Notes: generated by a model from the sequence alone, not told the origin. Positions 16,902 to 25,928 are shown, counted from the first letter of the stretch. The stretch: 64,000 nt of DNA from an uncultured Flavihumibacter sp. (GCA_902168105.1 CABHOY010000020.1:102052-166051), one strand, 5' to 3'. Numbers and translations are program-made.

Positions 16902-17510
16902 CTATTCCTGCGGAAGTCCTAGTGATTCAAGGTTCAGAAGCGTTACGAACTCAGACCTGAAATCAGCCGTCTTGCCAGTCTTTAATGCAAAAATAGCATC
17001 CCTTTGCCTTCTCATTTCACCCTGATATAAAGGATGTCCTTCGATATCTTCCTCAGTGGGGAATGCATCGTTACCATGTTGTATGCTATACTGTGTGCTG
17101 ATCAGGATGTCAAGTGTGCTGGCAGTAATATCAACGGTGTCGAGCGCAGCGCCCAGTGGCTCTATGGCTAGTCCGCAGATCGCGAGCCATACGCCGGTAG
17201 CAGCATTCTGCGCAGCAGATGCAAGGGCGGTGCGCCAGGCTGATTCAAAGATATCCATAAAATTATCCAGATCAGGGATCTGATCTTTAGCTGCAGTTTC
17301 CAGCTGATCGACAGTTGTATCCTTAAGTTGACCAGCTACCAGCAGCCAGGCTTTGTCAAAAATATCCGAAGTGATATCAGTATTGCCGTTGAATTCTTTT
17401 GCGTAAGTATTCCTTAAGGTTAACCACAGCGTCTCTGCACTCGCCAGGCTAAACCTGGAGATGTCATTTGGTTTTAGTTCGGAAAGCAGTTCTTCCAGAT
17501 TTTCTATCAT
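16902..17510 (-). CDS. Hypothetical helical protein, possibly DUF416-like
   Basis: The 202-residue product is acidic and predicted to be almost all helix, without signal or membrane segments. The middle (AWRTALASAAQNAATGVWLAICGL...ALDTVD, about residues 88-125) recalls DUF416/YjaG-like proteins, but only weakly, so the family assignment is tentative. The gene may share a transcript with the SseB-like gene upstream on the same strand (86-bp gap). Confidence 0.55.
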   Translation of the reverse strand: MIENLEELLSELKPNDISRFSLASAETLWLTLRNTYAKEFNGNTDITSDIFDKAWLLVAGQLKDTTVDQLETAAKDQIPDLDNFMDIFESAWRTALASAAQNAATGVWLAICGLAIEPLGAALDTVDITASTLDILISTQYSIQHGNDAFPTEEDIEGHPLYQGEMRRQRDAIFALKTGKTADFRSEFVTLLNLESLGLPQE

Positions 17511-17596
17511 GCGTTGCGTATGCTGCTGTTTTTACCTGCTTCTGCTCCATTAAAATGTTAAACAGGAAGGTAGGCAGCGGCTGCAAGATAGCATTT

Positions 17597-18292
17597 TTAC
17601 GCACGCAGTTCCACTTCAAAGGGCGTACCGGGGTTTAGCACAAAAAACTGCTCATTCCCTAACATCTTTAAAATGATCTCAAAGGGCATTTGTACGGCTG
17701 CCATGCCTACAGGTATCTGGCTCATACCGCTTTTAGAGATCATATCTTCCCTGCTGAATAACGGGACGAATTCACCATTAGGTTTGACGAAGGTCGCGAA
17801 GCCGATACGATCATCCGGCTTCTCAGGCTGATTCGCCAGCGTGTATACTTTAGACTCCTTCAATGTATCAATCAACTCCTGCTTATATTTTTTTACATTA
17901 AACCACTGCTTCATTATTTTTTGATGTAATAATGCCGGTGCGTCTCTGTGATAGAATGGAGGATTATGTTGACTAATGTATTCCAGCATATCACTGCTCT
18001 GGGTAGGAGATGCATACTCTATCTGTGTATCTTTCATATGCAGCGATTTGAGGAAGCCGGTCATTTGTGAAACAGACTCCGCTTCAATATCATGGTCTAT
18101 TGCAAGGAACAGGTGATACTGCTTATCAATCGTGTTATAGGCGAAACCAAAATAGGCGGCGATCACTTCCTGCTTAGAGCTAAAATAACTTACGAGATCG
18201 TCCACAAAGTTCCTGTCGTCGCCTGGCTGGGCTATAGCGCCTGGCTCATTGACAGGTACGGGCTTTTTACCAAAGAGATTAAATCGTTTCAT
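17597..18292 (-). CDS. SseB-like enhanced serine sensitivity protein
   Basis: The preferred start gives MKRFNLFGKKPVPV; a start three codons earlier is possible. The 231-residue protein contains a C-terminal SseB domain (about 135-231) recognised from GFATFVKPNGEFVPLFSREDMI, the conserved VPVGMAA-like stretch QIPVGMAAVQMPFEIILKML and the final FVLNPGTPFEVEL. An N-terminal half (VIAAYFGFAYNTIDKQYHLFLAID) matches the companion SseB domain, here placed first. SseB proteins are cytosolic and linked to serine sensitivity or secretion-associated roles in other bacteria; the exact function here is unknown. Confidence 0.75.
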   Translation of the reverse strand: MKRFNLFGKKPVPVNEPGAIAQPGDDRNFVDDLVSYFSSKQEVIAAYFGFAYNTIDKQYHLFLAIDHDIEAESVSQMTGFLKSLHMKDTQIEYASPTQSSDMLEYISQHNPPFYHRDAPALLHQKIMKQWFNVKKYKQELIDTLKESKVYTLANQPEKPDDRIGFATFVKPNGEFVPLFSREDMISKSGMSQIPVGMAAVQMPFEIILKMLGNEQFFVLNPGTPFEVELRA

Positions 18293-18403
18293 AGGATACA
18301 TAGGAATTTAGAATAGTCAGATGGCATCTATTACGCCATGGATTCATAGGTACGAACACTTGTTATACAAATATAATATTTTTATATGCATAAACAAAGG
18401 CTG

Positions 18404-19237
18404 TTATTTCTCCCGGTATTGTGATGGATTGATCTTGTGATGTCCTTTGAAGAATTTATTGAAATGACTAAGGTCAGTAAAGCCAAGTTCCTCACTGATC
18501 TCTTTTAGCGATAATGAACTATACTTCAGCCTGTTCTCGATAATATGAAGTTTATACTGATTGATATAATTCCGTAATGGCACCTGCATATGTTCCCGGA
18601 AAAAAGCCCCTAAATGTCTCGGTGAGAATCCAAATAAAACTGCCAGGTGTTCCTGCCGCGTATCGGCTGCATTGTAAATATGCTGATGGATGTAATGGAC
18701 GATCTGCGTGATCTTTTCCTGCTGCTTGACAGGAGCATCTGCCTGTTCGTGCATGTTCCGCCTCACAATCGACATCACAGATTGCAAAAGGAAGAAAATA
18801 GTCTCGCTGGTTTCATTGGCTGTTTCCTGCCATTCTGAGACCAGCAGGCGAAGCAGGTGATCAATTTTGCCGGCATCTGAAGGAGATTTAAGTACCGGCA
18901 ATTCCTGCCTGCGGCTGCAAACCAGCAGTTCATCCATATTCCGGTTCCAGTGGTGTTCCGGCGGAAGATGACCGATCTGCGTGATATAGGCGCTATTGAA
19001 TTTGATAAACGTAAATGTAGTAGGAACAGTTATTTCAAAGCTGTGATAATCCGCAGGATGAAGCAGGAACAATGATTTCGCTTCGTAAGGGTATTTCATG
19101 CCGGACAAACAATGAGAGCCGCTTCCCTGGTGAATGAAGATCAGTTCAAAATGATTGTGGTTATGCAGGGGATGTGGCCACTCTGCACAAGTAAAATGAG
19201 AAACTTTTAAGAACTCATGTTGAACGTATCGCTGCAT
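18404..19237 (-). CDS. AraC family transcriptional regulator
   Basis: The ORF extends to 19363, but the ATG at 19237 leaves room for the promoter of the divergent gene and gives a usual cupin start. The 277-residue product has an N-terminal AraC_binding cupin (HNHNHFELIFIHQGSGSH, about 23-45) and a C-terminal pair of helix-turn-helix motifs (about 185-275; ending SLKEISEELGFTDLSHFNKFFKGHHKINPSQYR). The 86-bp gap to the divergent PRISE-type reductase gene at 19324 suggests it controls that gene. Confidence 0.9.
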   Translation of the reverse strand: MQRYVQHEFLKVSHFTCAEWPHPLHNHNHFELIFIHQGSGSHCLSGMKYPYEAKSLFLLHPADYHSFEITVPTTFTFIKFNSAYITQIGHLPPEHHWNRNMDELLVCSRRQELPVLKSPSDAGKIDHLLRLLVSEWQETANETSETIFFLLQSVMSIVRRNMHEQADAPVKQQEKITQIVHYIHQHIYNAADTRQEHLAVLFGFSPRHLGAFFREHMQVPLRNYINQYKLHIIENRLKYSSLSLKEISEELGFTDLSHFNKFFKGHHKINPSQYREK

Positions 19238-19323
19238 GTGACGCAAAATACAAATAATCCTTACCAATGTACAAATGCCAGGCTGACTGCTCCGGTTAAT
19301 TTTGAGGCATAAAATCAAACTGT

Positions 19324-20382
19324 ATGAACGGACAACGGAAAGTAGCATTAATAGCCGGGGCACACGGTGTTATCGGCAGAAACCTGGCTGCACACCTGGC
19401 AGCGCTCGGAGACTGGGATATTATCGGACTGTCAAGAAGGGGAGGAGAAACGGAAGGGCGCGTACGATATATTGCGGTCGATCTACAAGATAAGCAGGAC
19501 ACCTTCGACAAGCTACATCATCTGACGGAAGTCACCCACATCTTCTATGCGGCATACGTGGATGCGCCCACCTGGGCTGAACTGGTGCCGCCTAATCTTG
19601 CGATGCTGAAAAACCTGGTGGAAGTCGTGGAGCCGGTAGCGAAAGCATTACAGCATATCAGCCTGATGCAGGGATATAAAGTGTATGGCGCTCACCTGGG
19701 GCCGTTTAAAACGCCTGCCAGGGAGTCTGACGCAGGACATATGCCACCTGAATTCAATGTTGATCAACAGGAATTCCTGGAGCAACAGCAGGCTGGTAAA
19801 CAATGGACATGGTCAGCGCTGCGTCCTTCTGTAGTTGGCGGGTTCGCATTGGGCAATCCGATGAACCTGGCGCTGGCTATAGCCCTGTATGCGGCTATTT
19901 CGAAAGAACTGGGGCTGCCATTGCGTTTTCCTGGTAAGCCTGGTGCGTATGATAAATTACTGGAGATGACAGACGCAGGTTTGCTGGCCAGCGCTACCAC
20001 ATGGGCTGCGACTGACGGAAAGGGGGCAAATCAGGCGTTTAACGTCGTGAATGGGGATTTATTCAGGTGGAATGAGATGTGGCCGGAAATAGCCCGTTAT
20101 TTCGATCTGGAGGTAGCGCCGCCATTGCCAATGTCGCTGGAAGTGATCATGGCCGATAAAGCGCCGTTATGGGAGAAGATGAAAAAGAAGTATGGGCTGG
20201 CGGATATCAGTTATGAACAATTGTCTTCCTGGCGTTTCGCAGACTTCGTATTTGCCTGGGACTATGATGTATTTGCAGATAGTTCTAAAGTGCGCAGGGC
20301 CGGTTTTCATGATTATGTGGAGACGAAGGAAATGTTCTTCCGGATCTTTGATGATTTCCGGAGCCGGGGTATTATTCCCTGA
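19324..20382 (+). CDS. Extended SDR, PRISE type (VEP1-like enone reductase)
   Basis: The 352-residue protein opens with an NAD(P)-binding motif (AGAHGVIGRNL, residues 11-21) and a dinucleotide-partner loop SRRGGE typical of NADPH use. It has MQGYKVYGAHLGPFKTPARE (about 118-137), where PRISE enzymes (progesterone 5-beta-reductase/iridoid synthase-like) carry their YK(x)YG signature, and a long C-terminal substrate domain. Such enzymes reduce activated C=C bonds of enones. It is divergent from one AraC gene and 26 bp ahead of another, so it is probably inducible. Confidence 0.82.
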   Translation: MNGQRKVALIAGAHGVIGRNLAAHLAALGDWDIIGLSRRGGETEGRVRYIAVDLQDKQDTFDKLHHLTEVTHIFYAAYVDAPTWAELVPPNLAMLKNLVEVVEPVAKALQHISLMQGYKVYGAHLGPFKTPARESDAGHMPPEFNVDQQEFLEQQQAGKQWTWSALRPSVVGGFALGNPMNLALAIALYAAISKELGLPLRFPGKPGAYDKLLEMTDAGLLASATTWAATDGKGANQAFNVVNGDLFRWNEMWPEIARYFDLEVAPPLPMSLEVIMADKAPLWEKMKKKYGLADISYEQLSSWRFADFVFAWDYDVFADSSKVRRAGFHDYVETKEMFFRIFDDFRSRGIIP

Positions 20383-20408
20383 AACTTTTTTTTGTGATCT
20401 TTGCAGGA

Positions 20409-21311
20409 ATGCAAATCATTAATCTTCCACAGGACCTGAACCCGGCACAATACCGTGAAGAGGACCAGATCCTCCTCAGGCCTTTTACTTCGCTTTGTAG
20501 GACGAAAAAGAACAGGGTGATCCTGCACAGGAATATGATCCACCTGCTGATAGAAGGCCGTAAGACGGTCATCTACGGCGGACAATCGACTACTGTGAAC
20601 GATGATGCTTTCCTGTTCCTGGCATCGGGTAGTTGCCTGACCACAAGTGTATTGTCTGATAAAGGGGACTACCAGGCTATTTTGCTTTATTTCAGTGACA
20701 ACGCCATGCTGGACTTCTACATGAAGTACGACCGGCTGGTACAGCAACACCGGCAGGTACGGCAACAGCCCGCTGCATCGTTCATTACTTTTGAGAAAGA
20801 TACATTCCTCCGTAACTATATAGAATCCCTGCGGCTGATGTTGCAGCTGGACCAGCCGTTGCCACAGGAGATCTGTATACTGAAGTTTGAAGAGCTGCTG
20901 TTGTACCTTTTACGGACGGCCCCTGAGACCTTACTGCAATTCAGGGTTAACCAGCACGGGAGTATGCAGGATTTTGAGATCAGGAAAGCAGTGGAAGGTA
21001 ATGTGACCCGTACTGTAACGGTGGAGGAACTGGCCTTTTTATGCAGTATGAGCCTGTCTACATTCAAAAGGCGTTTTACTAAGATCTATGGTACCTCCCC
21101 CCGGCGATGGCTGCTGGAACAAAAGATGCAGGTGGCCGCCCGCCTGCTGAAAGACCGGCAAACAAAACCGGGAGATGTGTATGATAAAGTGGGATATGAA
21201 AGCCATTCAAGTTTTTCAAAATCATTCCGCCAGATCTTCGGTGTTACGCCTTCGGCGTACCAGGAACAAAATATGAACGTCCAGGCACAAACTCTGGACG
21301 TCCGGGAATAA
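20409..21311 (+). CDS. AraC family transcriptional regulator
   Basis: The ATG at 20409 is preferred to a GTG at 20394. The 300-residue protein has an N-terminal effector region of the AraC_N_2/ExsA type (LLIEGRKTVIYGGQSTTVNDDAFLFLASGS) and a C-terminal double helix-turn-helix (about 195-290; VEELAFLCSMSLSTFKRRFTK, then YDKVGYESHSSFSKSFRQIFG). It follows the reductase gene by 26 bp and may be co-transcribed with it. The SnoaL-like gene after it (49-bp gap) is a possible target. Confidence 0.88.
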   Translation: MQIINLPQDLNPAQYREEDQILLRPFTSLCRTKKNRVILHRNMIHLLIEGRKTVIYGGQSTTVNDDAFLFLASGSCLTTSVLSDKGDYQAILLYFSDNAMLDFYMKYDRLVQQHRQVRQQPAASFITFEKDTFLRNYIESLRLMLQLDQPLPQEICILKFEELLLYLLRTAPETLLQFRVNQHGSMQDFEIRKAVEGNVTRTVTVEELAFLCSMSLSTFKRRFTKIYGTSPRRWLLEQKMQVAARLLKDRQTKPGDVYDKVGYESHSSFSKSFRQIFGVTPSAYQEQNMNVQAQTLDVRE

Positions 21312-21360
21312 CACCACGGTACCTGCGAGAGCTAATTTTGCTGTATAAAAACTATAGATC

Positions 21361-21795
21361 ATGACAGCAACAATTGAACAGAACAAGGCGGTGATAAGGC
21401 GTTTCAATAAAGAGATCATTGAAGAAGGCAATCCACAGAGTTTTCAGGAACTGGTAGCCCATACCTTTATCAATCATACTGCGGCAAAAGGATTTGACAG
21501 CGGCCCGGCGGGCCTGATCCAGATGTTCGAGCATATCTTACGACCTGCATTTTCAGACCTGAAAGTAACCATCTATGAACAGGTGGCAGAAGGCGATAGA
21601 GTAACCACGCTGAAGACGATCACTGGTATACATACAGGTGACTTTATGGGAATACCTGCCACACATCAGCCTGTAACAATTCATGTGATGGATATGGTAA
21701 CTGTAAAGGACGGTAAGTACTATGAACACTGGGGTGTAAACACGGTGATGGCCCTGGCGGCGGAATTAAAAGCACTACATAAAGCCGGTAAATAG
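21361..21795 (+). CDS. SnoaL-like ester cyclase family protein
   Basis: The 144-residue protein belongs to the SnoaL/NTF2-like fold: NKAVIRRFNKEIIEEGN at the start, a middle region FSDLKVTIYEQVAEGDRVTTLKTITGIHTGDFMGIPATHQPV with the typical GxFMGIPxTG-like motif, and KYYEHWGVNT near the end. Many members are small stress-linked proteins of unknown substrate, so a real cyclase activity should not be assumed. It follows an AraC gene. Confidence 0.85.
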   Translation: MTATIEQNKAVIRRFNKEIIEEGNPQSFQELVAHTFINHTAAKGFDSGPAGLIQMFEHILRPAFSDLKVTIYEQVAEGDRVTTLKTITGIHTGDFMGIPATHQPVTIHVMDMVTVKDGKYYEHWGVNTVMALAAELKALHKAGK

Positions 21796-21843
21796 GAGAT
21801 AAAGTATTTCTTTCAGCATCTGCGATTTTTAACTAAAATTTGT

Positions 21844-21851
21844 TATATTTG
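21844..21851 (+). promoter_or_regulatory. Candidate -7 promoter box
   Basis: TATATTTG matches the Bacteroidota -7 consensus TAnnTTTG exactly. No clear -33 TTG is seen at the usual distance, so confidence is moderate. It would start a transcript at about 21857. Confidence 0.45.
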
Positions 21852-22040
21852 TTTCCCCCCTAAAAAATCAGGGAGGTGAGCAGTAAGGCTGATTAAAGTG
21901 AAGTTGTGAATGCTGACAATGAGTTAATGTAATAGTTATATCGTTTACAGTAAATAGTTCGGGATGGTATGATGTAAGTACAAAACATATTCCATCCGGA
22001 ACCAGCAAAAAGCCTTCTGATGCTCAGGAGGCTTTTGTGT
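21852..22040 (+). ncRNA. Candidate structured non-coding RNA or leader
   Basis: Between an exact -7 box and a strong terminator lie about 180 bases with no usable ORF. Visible structure: a 5' C-run (CCCCCC, 21855-21860) that can pair with the AGGGAGG about 8 bases later, and a long hairpin in 21960-22002 (GGATGG...TATG with CATA...CCATCC). A 13-bp terminator stem follows at 22007-22036. This could be an independent small RNA or a terminating leader of the acetyltransferase gene that starts at 22064. I cannot assign it to a known RNA family. Confidence 0.4.
22007..22040 (+). terminator. Terminator/attenuator upstream of the acetyltransferase gene
   Basis: AAAAGCCTTCTGA pairs with TCAGGAGGCTTTT around a three-base loop (one wobble pair), followed by a T-rich tail (TTTTGTGTTTTA). 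It ends about 25 bp before the next start codon. Confidence 0.75.
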
Positions 22041-22063
22041 TTTATGTACTAAAAAGATGCGGT

Positions 22064-22570
22064 ATGTTAGAAATTGTAGAAGTAAAAAAAGGTGATCAGA
22101 AATTACTGGAGCAAGTGAAATCACTTTTCCGGGAGTATGCCAACTGGTTGAGTGTAGATCTTAGTTTTCAACGGTTTGAGGAAGAGCTGAGTAGTTTGCC
22201 CGATCCTTATTACGTAGCGCCGGAAGGGGCGTTATTCCTTGCGTTAGTAGACGGACAACCGGCAGGTTGTGTTGGAGTACGTCATTTTGAGAACTCCACC
22301 TGTGAAATGAAAAGGCTCTTTGTACGTGATGGCTTTAAAGGCCATGGGGTGGGCAGAGCGCTCGCCTCGAGAGCTATTGAAGCAGGCAGAGATCTGGGTT
22401 ATAAACGTATGTTGCTTGATACGCTTGCACATATGCGTCCCGCGATCGAGTTGTATACAAGTTTAGGTTTCCACCCCATTGCAGCATACTACGATAACCC
22501 CATCAGTGATGCGGTATACCTGTCTATGATGCTGGAACAGGAAAATGAAAATGCCGGTACAGCGATCTAA
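22064..22570 (+). CDS. GNAT family N-acetyltransferase
   Basis: The ATG at 22064 is chosen because an upstream GTG at 22037 lies inside the terminator tail. The 168-residue protein shows the GNAT core: substrate strand ALFLALVDGQPAGCVGVRHF, then CEMKRLFVRDGFKGHGVGRALASRAIEAGRDLGY with the acetyl-CoA loop (R/Q-x-x-G-x-G/A written as KGHGVG) and a later YTSLGFHPIAAYYDNP. It belongs to the small-molecule acetyltransferase group; substrate unknown. Confidence 0.88.
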   Translation: MLEIVEVKKGDQKLLEQVKSLFREYANWLSVDLSFQRFEEELSSLPDPYYVAPEGALFLALVDGQPAGCVGVRHFENSTCEMKRLFVRDGFKGHGVGRALASRAIEAGRDLGYKRMLLDTLAHMRPAIELYTSLGFHPIAAYYDNPISDAVYLSMMLEQENENAGTAI

Positions 22571-22674
22571 AGGCTGCCGATTTAACATTATTTTGTATTA
22601 CGGCTGGTTGCGGCCAGCTTAATATATTTCTAAATTGTACTGGAGGATGAGTCAAACATCCTTGTGTATGATTT

Positions 22675-22980
22675 ATGGCAAGAATACGCGGTCTTCTCCT
22701 CTTTTACCGTTCATTTTTCCTAATTCCCGGATTGATACTCACAGTATGTGGTTGTTACCTGTATTACAGGAACGCTAAATACGACTTTGGTGTAGGGCCA
22801 TCCGTGTTAGGATTGAAATTTATTGTTTTTGCACTGGCTGCCTATTCGGCTTACAGGAGCAAGCAACTATACTTCTATTATAACCTGCGATTGAGTTATA
22901 TCCAACTCATTATTACCTCTTTTATTCTTGACTTTCTGTTGTTCTTCGCCTACTTTAAAATCGCCTCATACTTTTACTGA
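22675..22980 (+). CDS. Small membrane protein ahead of a broken ABC ATPase gene
   Basis: The 101-residue product has three hydrophobic segments (about 8-29, 43-58, 77-99). The family is not recognised. Its TGA overlaps the ATG of the following ABC ATPase remnant by one base, so the two genes formed one transcription unit. A membrane partner role for the ATPase is possible but the protein is very short for a permease. Confidence 0.6.
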   Translation: MARIRGLLLFYRSFFLIPGLILTVCGCYLYYRNAKYDFGVGPSVLGLKFIVFALAAYSAYRSKQLYFYYNLRLSYIQLIITSFILDFLLFFAYFKIASYFY

Positions 22981-23638
22981 TGGATACATTGGAAACAGAC
23001 AGCGTTACGCTTTCTTACGGAGTTAAAACTTTATCAGCGGCGGCTATATGAAATTATCCGGCGGACATATTCATGCATTGGTTGGCCGCAACGGATTTGG
23101 AAAGTCCAGTCTGATGAGAGTCGTATTTGGCACACAGTCGGCCGAGTTCAGTTTTACAAGATATAATGGAGAACATCTGCAACATCCTTTTAAAGTAAAA
23201 GGTTTGATCCGCTATCTGCCTCAGTTCGATTTCATACCAAGGAGTATAAGACTACGCTCCTTTGCTGAATCGTATGATGTGCCATGGGAAAAGGTCATTA
23301 CCTGTTTTCCTTCGTTTGAAGGGATGGAAAGAATGTCTGTTGGTTCCATGTCTGGTGGGCAGATCAGGATGCTGGCTACCGTTGTTATCATTTGTTCTCC
23401 TGTGAAGTTTGTGTTACTGGATGAGCCATTTACACACATTATGCCGCTGCATATTGATATGATCAAAGACCTGATACGTGCGGAAGCAGCCGGAGGAAAA
23501 GGTTTTATGATCACAGATCATATGTATGATCATGTCCTGGATCTGGCAGACAGATACTATTATATGGAATGGGGAGTAACAAGAGAGATGAGCAGGGAGG
23601 AACTACTTGAAAAGGATTATTTTCTCAGACTCAGATGA
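22980..23638 (+). pseudogene. ABC transporter ATP-binding protein, frameshifted near the N-terminus
   Basis: An ATG at 22980 gives the usual start of a small ABC ATPase (TDSVTLSYGVKTL) but this frame ends at 23051. The rest continues in another frame (SGGYMKLSGGHIHALVGRNGFGKSSLMR), with Walker A GRNGFGKSS, signature MSGGQIRML, Walker B VKFVLLDEPF and the switch histidine in MITDHMY. One base change around 23024-23032 would restore about 218 residues. Translation from the internal ATG at 23048 would lack the first strand that stacks on the nucleotide base, so activity is doubtful. A sequencing error is possible. Confidence 0.7.
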
Positions 23639-23652
23639 GCTAACTTATTTGA

Positions 23653-23910
23653 ATAGAAGCAGCACATAACCCAGACGTGGGGAAGATCATCCGCCTGTTC
23701 TATCAGCATCCTGATGTGAAGCTGTGTTTAAGTGGGTATATTCATCTGAAAGATAAAGTAGTGTATAACAATGTGACCTATCTGTGTAATGGTGCGGTGA
23801 GCGGAGCGTGGTGGGATGGCAACAACAGGGAGATGGCGCCACGGTATGGATTAATTGAATTGTTTTCGAATGGCGATTTTACAGAAAGATATATCAACCA
23901 CCAGGCTTAA
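23653..23910 (+). pseudogene. C-terminal remnant of a calcineurin-like metallophosphoesterase
   Basis: The frame is open from 23653 with no good start and encodes only the end of a metallophosphoesterase: AAHNPDVGKIIRLFYQHPDVKLCLSGYIHLKDKV in two stretches, then VTYLCNGAVSGAWWDG. In intact family members the motif before the last strand is SGHxH; here it is SGYIH, so one metal-ligand histidine is replaced as well. The N-terminal two thirds are absent. This is a dead gene fragment. Confidence 0.75.
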
Positions 23911-24069
23911 TAACAGCTGAGGCGCCACTATACGAAAGAAGAGCTTCCTTTTATTGGTGACGGCATGCCGTACCGCATGTTTCGGGCTCAATATTTGAGA
24001 TTGGATTAACAATTCCGCAGTTGATGTTTGTGGAATCAAAGCAATGTTAATCTCAAATAAGCACGAACC

Positions 24070-24558
24070 ATGCAAACTTTAATTGACGATTTCTTTAATG
24101 CCGCGCGCACAGGAGATGTGGCTTTTCTCCGGCAGCATATTGGTGAAATGGAAGATCTCAATGTTCGCGACAGTCGCGGATATACGCCACTGATCATTGC
24201 GACTTATAACGGTCAGCTGGAAGCGGCAGAGATATTACTGGAAGCCGGCGCTGATGTGAATGCGTCAGACTATGGAGGCAACACCGCATTAATGGGCGTG
24301 TGTTTTAAAGGTTATCCGGAGATAGCAATGTTATTGATACGGCATAATGCAGACCTGAATTTACAGCATGGTAATGGAGGCACCGCACTGATGTTTGCTG
24401 CTATGTTCGGGCGTAATAACCTGTTAAAGCTTCTACTGGACCACGGCGCTGATAAGTATGTGCGGGAGAATCGTGGTTTGACTGCAATAGATCTGGCAGC
24501 GCAGCAGGGGAATGCTGAAGGAGTGGAATTGCTGGACGCTGTTGATGCGGACAGCTAA
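24070..24558 (+). CDS. Ankyrin repeat protein
   Basis: The 162-residue cytosolic protein consists of about four ankyrin repeats, with typical starts DSRGYTPLIIATYNGQLEAAEILLEAGADVN (in short: G-TPL-A), DYGGNTALMGV, GNGGTALMFAAMFG and ENRGLTAIDLAAQQG. It should be a protein-binding module; partner unknown. Such small ankyrin proteins in other bacteria sometimes protect or regulate a neighbouring enzyme such as catalase, but no such gene is adjacent here. Confidence 0.9.
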   Translation: MQTLIDDFFNAARTGDVAFLRQHIGEMEDLNVRDSRGYTPLIIATYNGQLEAAEILLEAGADVNASDYGGNTALMGVCFKGYPEIAMLLIRHNADLNLQHGNGGTALMFAAMFGRNNLLKLLLDHGADKYVRENRGLTAIDLAAQQGNAEGVELLDAVDADS

Positions 24559-24586
24559 AAAAAGAGAATATTATTGCAATAAAGCA

Positions 24587-24613
24587 AAGGGCGTTCAATT
24601 GCTGAACGCCCTT
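24587..24613. terminator. Bidirectional terminator between convergent genes
   Basis: A perfect 11-bp stem (24587-24597 with 24603-24613) with a five-base loop lies between the ankyrin gene and the convergent oxidoreductase gene. Confidence 0.8.
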
Positions 24614-24626
24614 CGTGTTTTATAAC

Positions 24627-25928
24627 TTATGCTTTTGGTAGCTTGTATCCGTTGTGATAGTCTGCGGCCAGGAACTTATTGGCTGCGCCGCTGTCGAATC
24701 TTTCTTTTTCACTATTCCAGTGTAGTTTCCGGCCTGTTTTGTATGCAATGTTGCCCAGTTGTGCAACTGTGGCCACATGTGCGCCTGCCTGGATCGGTGT
24801 GTTCAGGTCTGTCAGTTTACGGGATTTGATCACATCCAGGAAATTAATGGCGTGTTTATCGAGGCCATTGTCCACGGACGGGGTACGTGGTACTGCTTCC
24901 ATCTTTCCTTTTTCCGGGATCACTTCCCAACCGCCCCGGTCGAGTACGAGCGTACCGTTGTTTCCGATGAACGCGATACCGTGATCGCGGCCATAAGGAC
25001 CACCGTCAATGCCGGTAGCATGTTCCCATTGGATATTAAATCCGTCAAACTCGTATACGGTGGTCAGTGTGTCGGGTGTTTCCGCTGCGTCATCGGGATA
25101 AGCAAATTTGCCGCCTGCGGCCATGACTGACAGTGGGTGTTGGGCTTTCATACCCAGCAGGGCATAATCCAGCAGATGTACGCCCCAATCGGTCATTAGG
25201 CCGCCTGCATAATCCCAATACCAGCGGAAGTTGAAATGAAAGCGGTTAGGATTGAACGGTCTTTTTTCAGCAGGTCCCAGCCATGCAGCGTAATCAACGC
25301 CTGGCGGTGGATTGCCATCCGGCTGTTTGGGTATGGAATGCATCCAGCCCATGTAAGCCCACGCTTTTACGAGGCGTACCTGACCCAGTTTGCCGGAATG
25401 TACAAATGCGACAGCGTCTTTGAAGTGTTGCTGGCTGCGTTGCCACTGACCGACCTGTACGACCCTTTGGGTGCGCTCCTGTGCGGCCACCATGGCTTTG
25501 ATCTCCGCAATGGAATTCCCGATGGGTTTTTCTACGTAGACATCTTTTCCGGCAGATACTGCATCGGTCATCTGGAGGCAGTGCCAGTGGTCGGGCGTCC
25601 CTATGATCACGGCGTCGATCGTCTTATCTTCCAGCAGCTTGCGATAGTCACTATAGGTCTGCACCTTTTGGCCTTTCTGTGCCAGTTCGCCGGCTCTCTT
25701 CTGTAGCACGTTACTGTCCACATCACATAAAGCGACGCATTGGGCATATGGGCTTTTCAGCATGGCGGTCAGGTCCGCCCAGCCCATACCGTTGATGCCG
25801 ATGGCTGCAATATTGATCTTATCACTGGGGGCGATAGCGCGTAAAGAAGAGGGTAACGCACTGACCAATCCGGCTCCTGCCACCAGGGTAGAGGCAGAGC
25901 GGATGAAGTGTCTTCTTGAGTTGTTCAT
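24627..25928 (-). CDS. Gfo/Idh/MocA family oxidoreductase with Tat signal
   Basis: The ATG at 25928 starts a twin-arginine-type signal (NSRRHFIRSASTLVAGAGLV), so the protein should be exported folded with its cofactor. The 433-residue product has an N-terminal Rossmann fold (KINIAAIGINGMGWADL, about 38-55), the CVALCDVD strand and the conserved EKP triad (DVYVEKPIG, about 130), followed by a GFO_IDH_MocA C-terminal domain. This NAD(P)-dependent family acts on sugars and cyclitols, often beside TIM-barrel sugar isomerases such as the one at 29011 on the other strand. Confidence 0.92.
   Translation of the reverse strand: MNNSRRHFIRSASTLVAGAGLVSALPSSLRAIAPSDKINIAAIGINGMGWADLTAMLKSPYAQCVALCDVDSNVLQKRAGELAQKGQKVQTYSDYRKLLEDKTIDAVIIGTPDHWHCLQMTDAVSAGKDVYVEKPIGNSIAEIKAMVAAQERTQRVVQVGQWQRSQQHFKDAVAFVHSGKLGQVRLVKAWAYMGWMHSIPKQPDGNPPPGVDYAAWLGPAEKRPFNPNRFHFNFRWYWDYAGGLMTDWGVHLLDYALLGMKAQHPLSVMAAGGKFAYPDDAAETPDTLTTVYEFDGFNIQWEHATGIDGGPYGRDHGIAFIGNNGTLVLDRGGWEVIPEKGKMEAVPRTPSVDNGLDKHAINFLDVIKSRKLTDLNTPIQAGAHVATVAQLGNIAYKTGRKLHWNSEKERFDSGAANKFLAADYHNGYKLPKA

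Noticed and set aside
21852..22040. Naming the candidate RNA as 6S RNA or tmRNA.
   Set aside because: No closed terminal stem with a large central bubble and no tRNA-like ends are evident; a covariance search would be needed to name it.
23018..23052. Programmed -1 frameshift in the ABC ATPase gene.
   Set aside because: The zero-frame codons at the shift (GTT AAA ACT TTA) do not form a canonical slippery heptamer, and this gene family is not known to frameshift. A mutation or read error is simpler.
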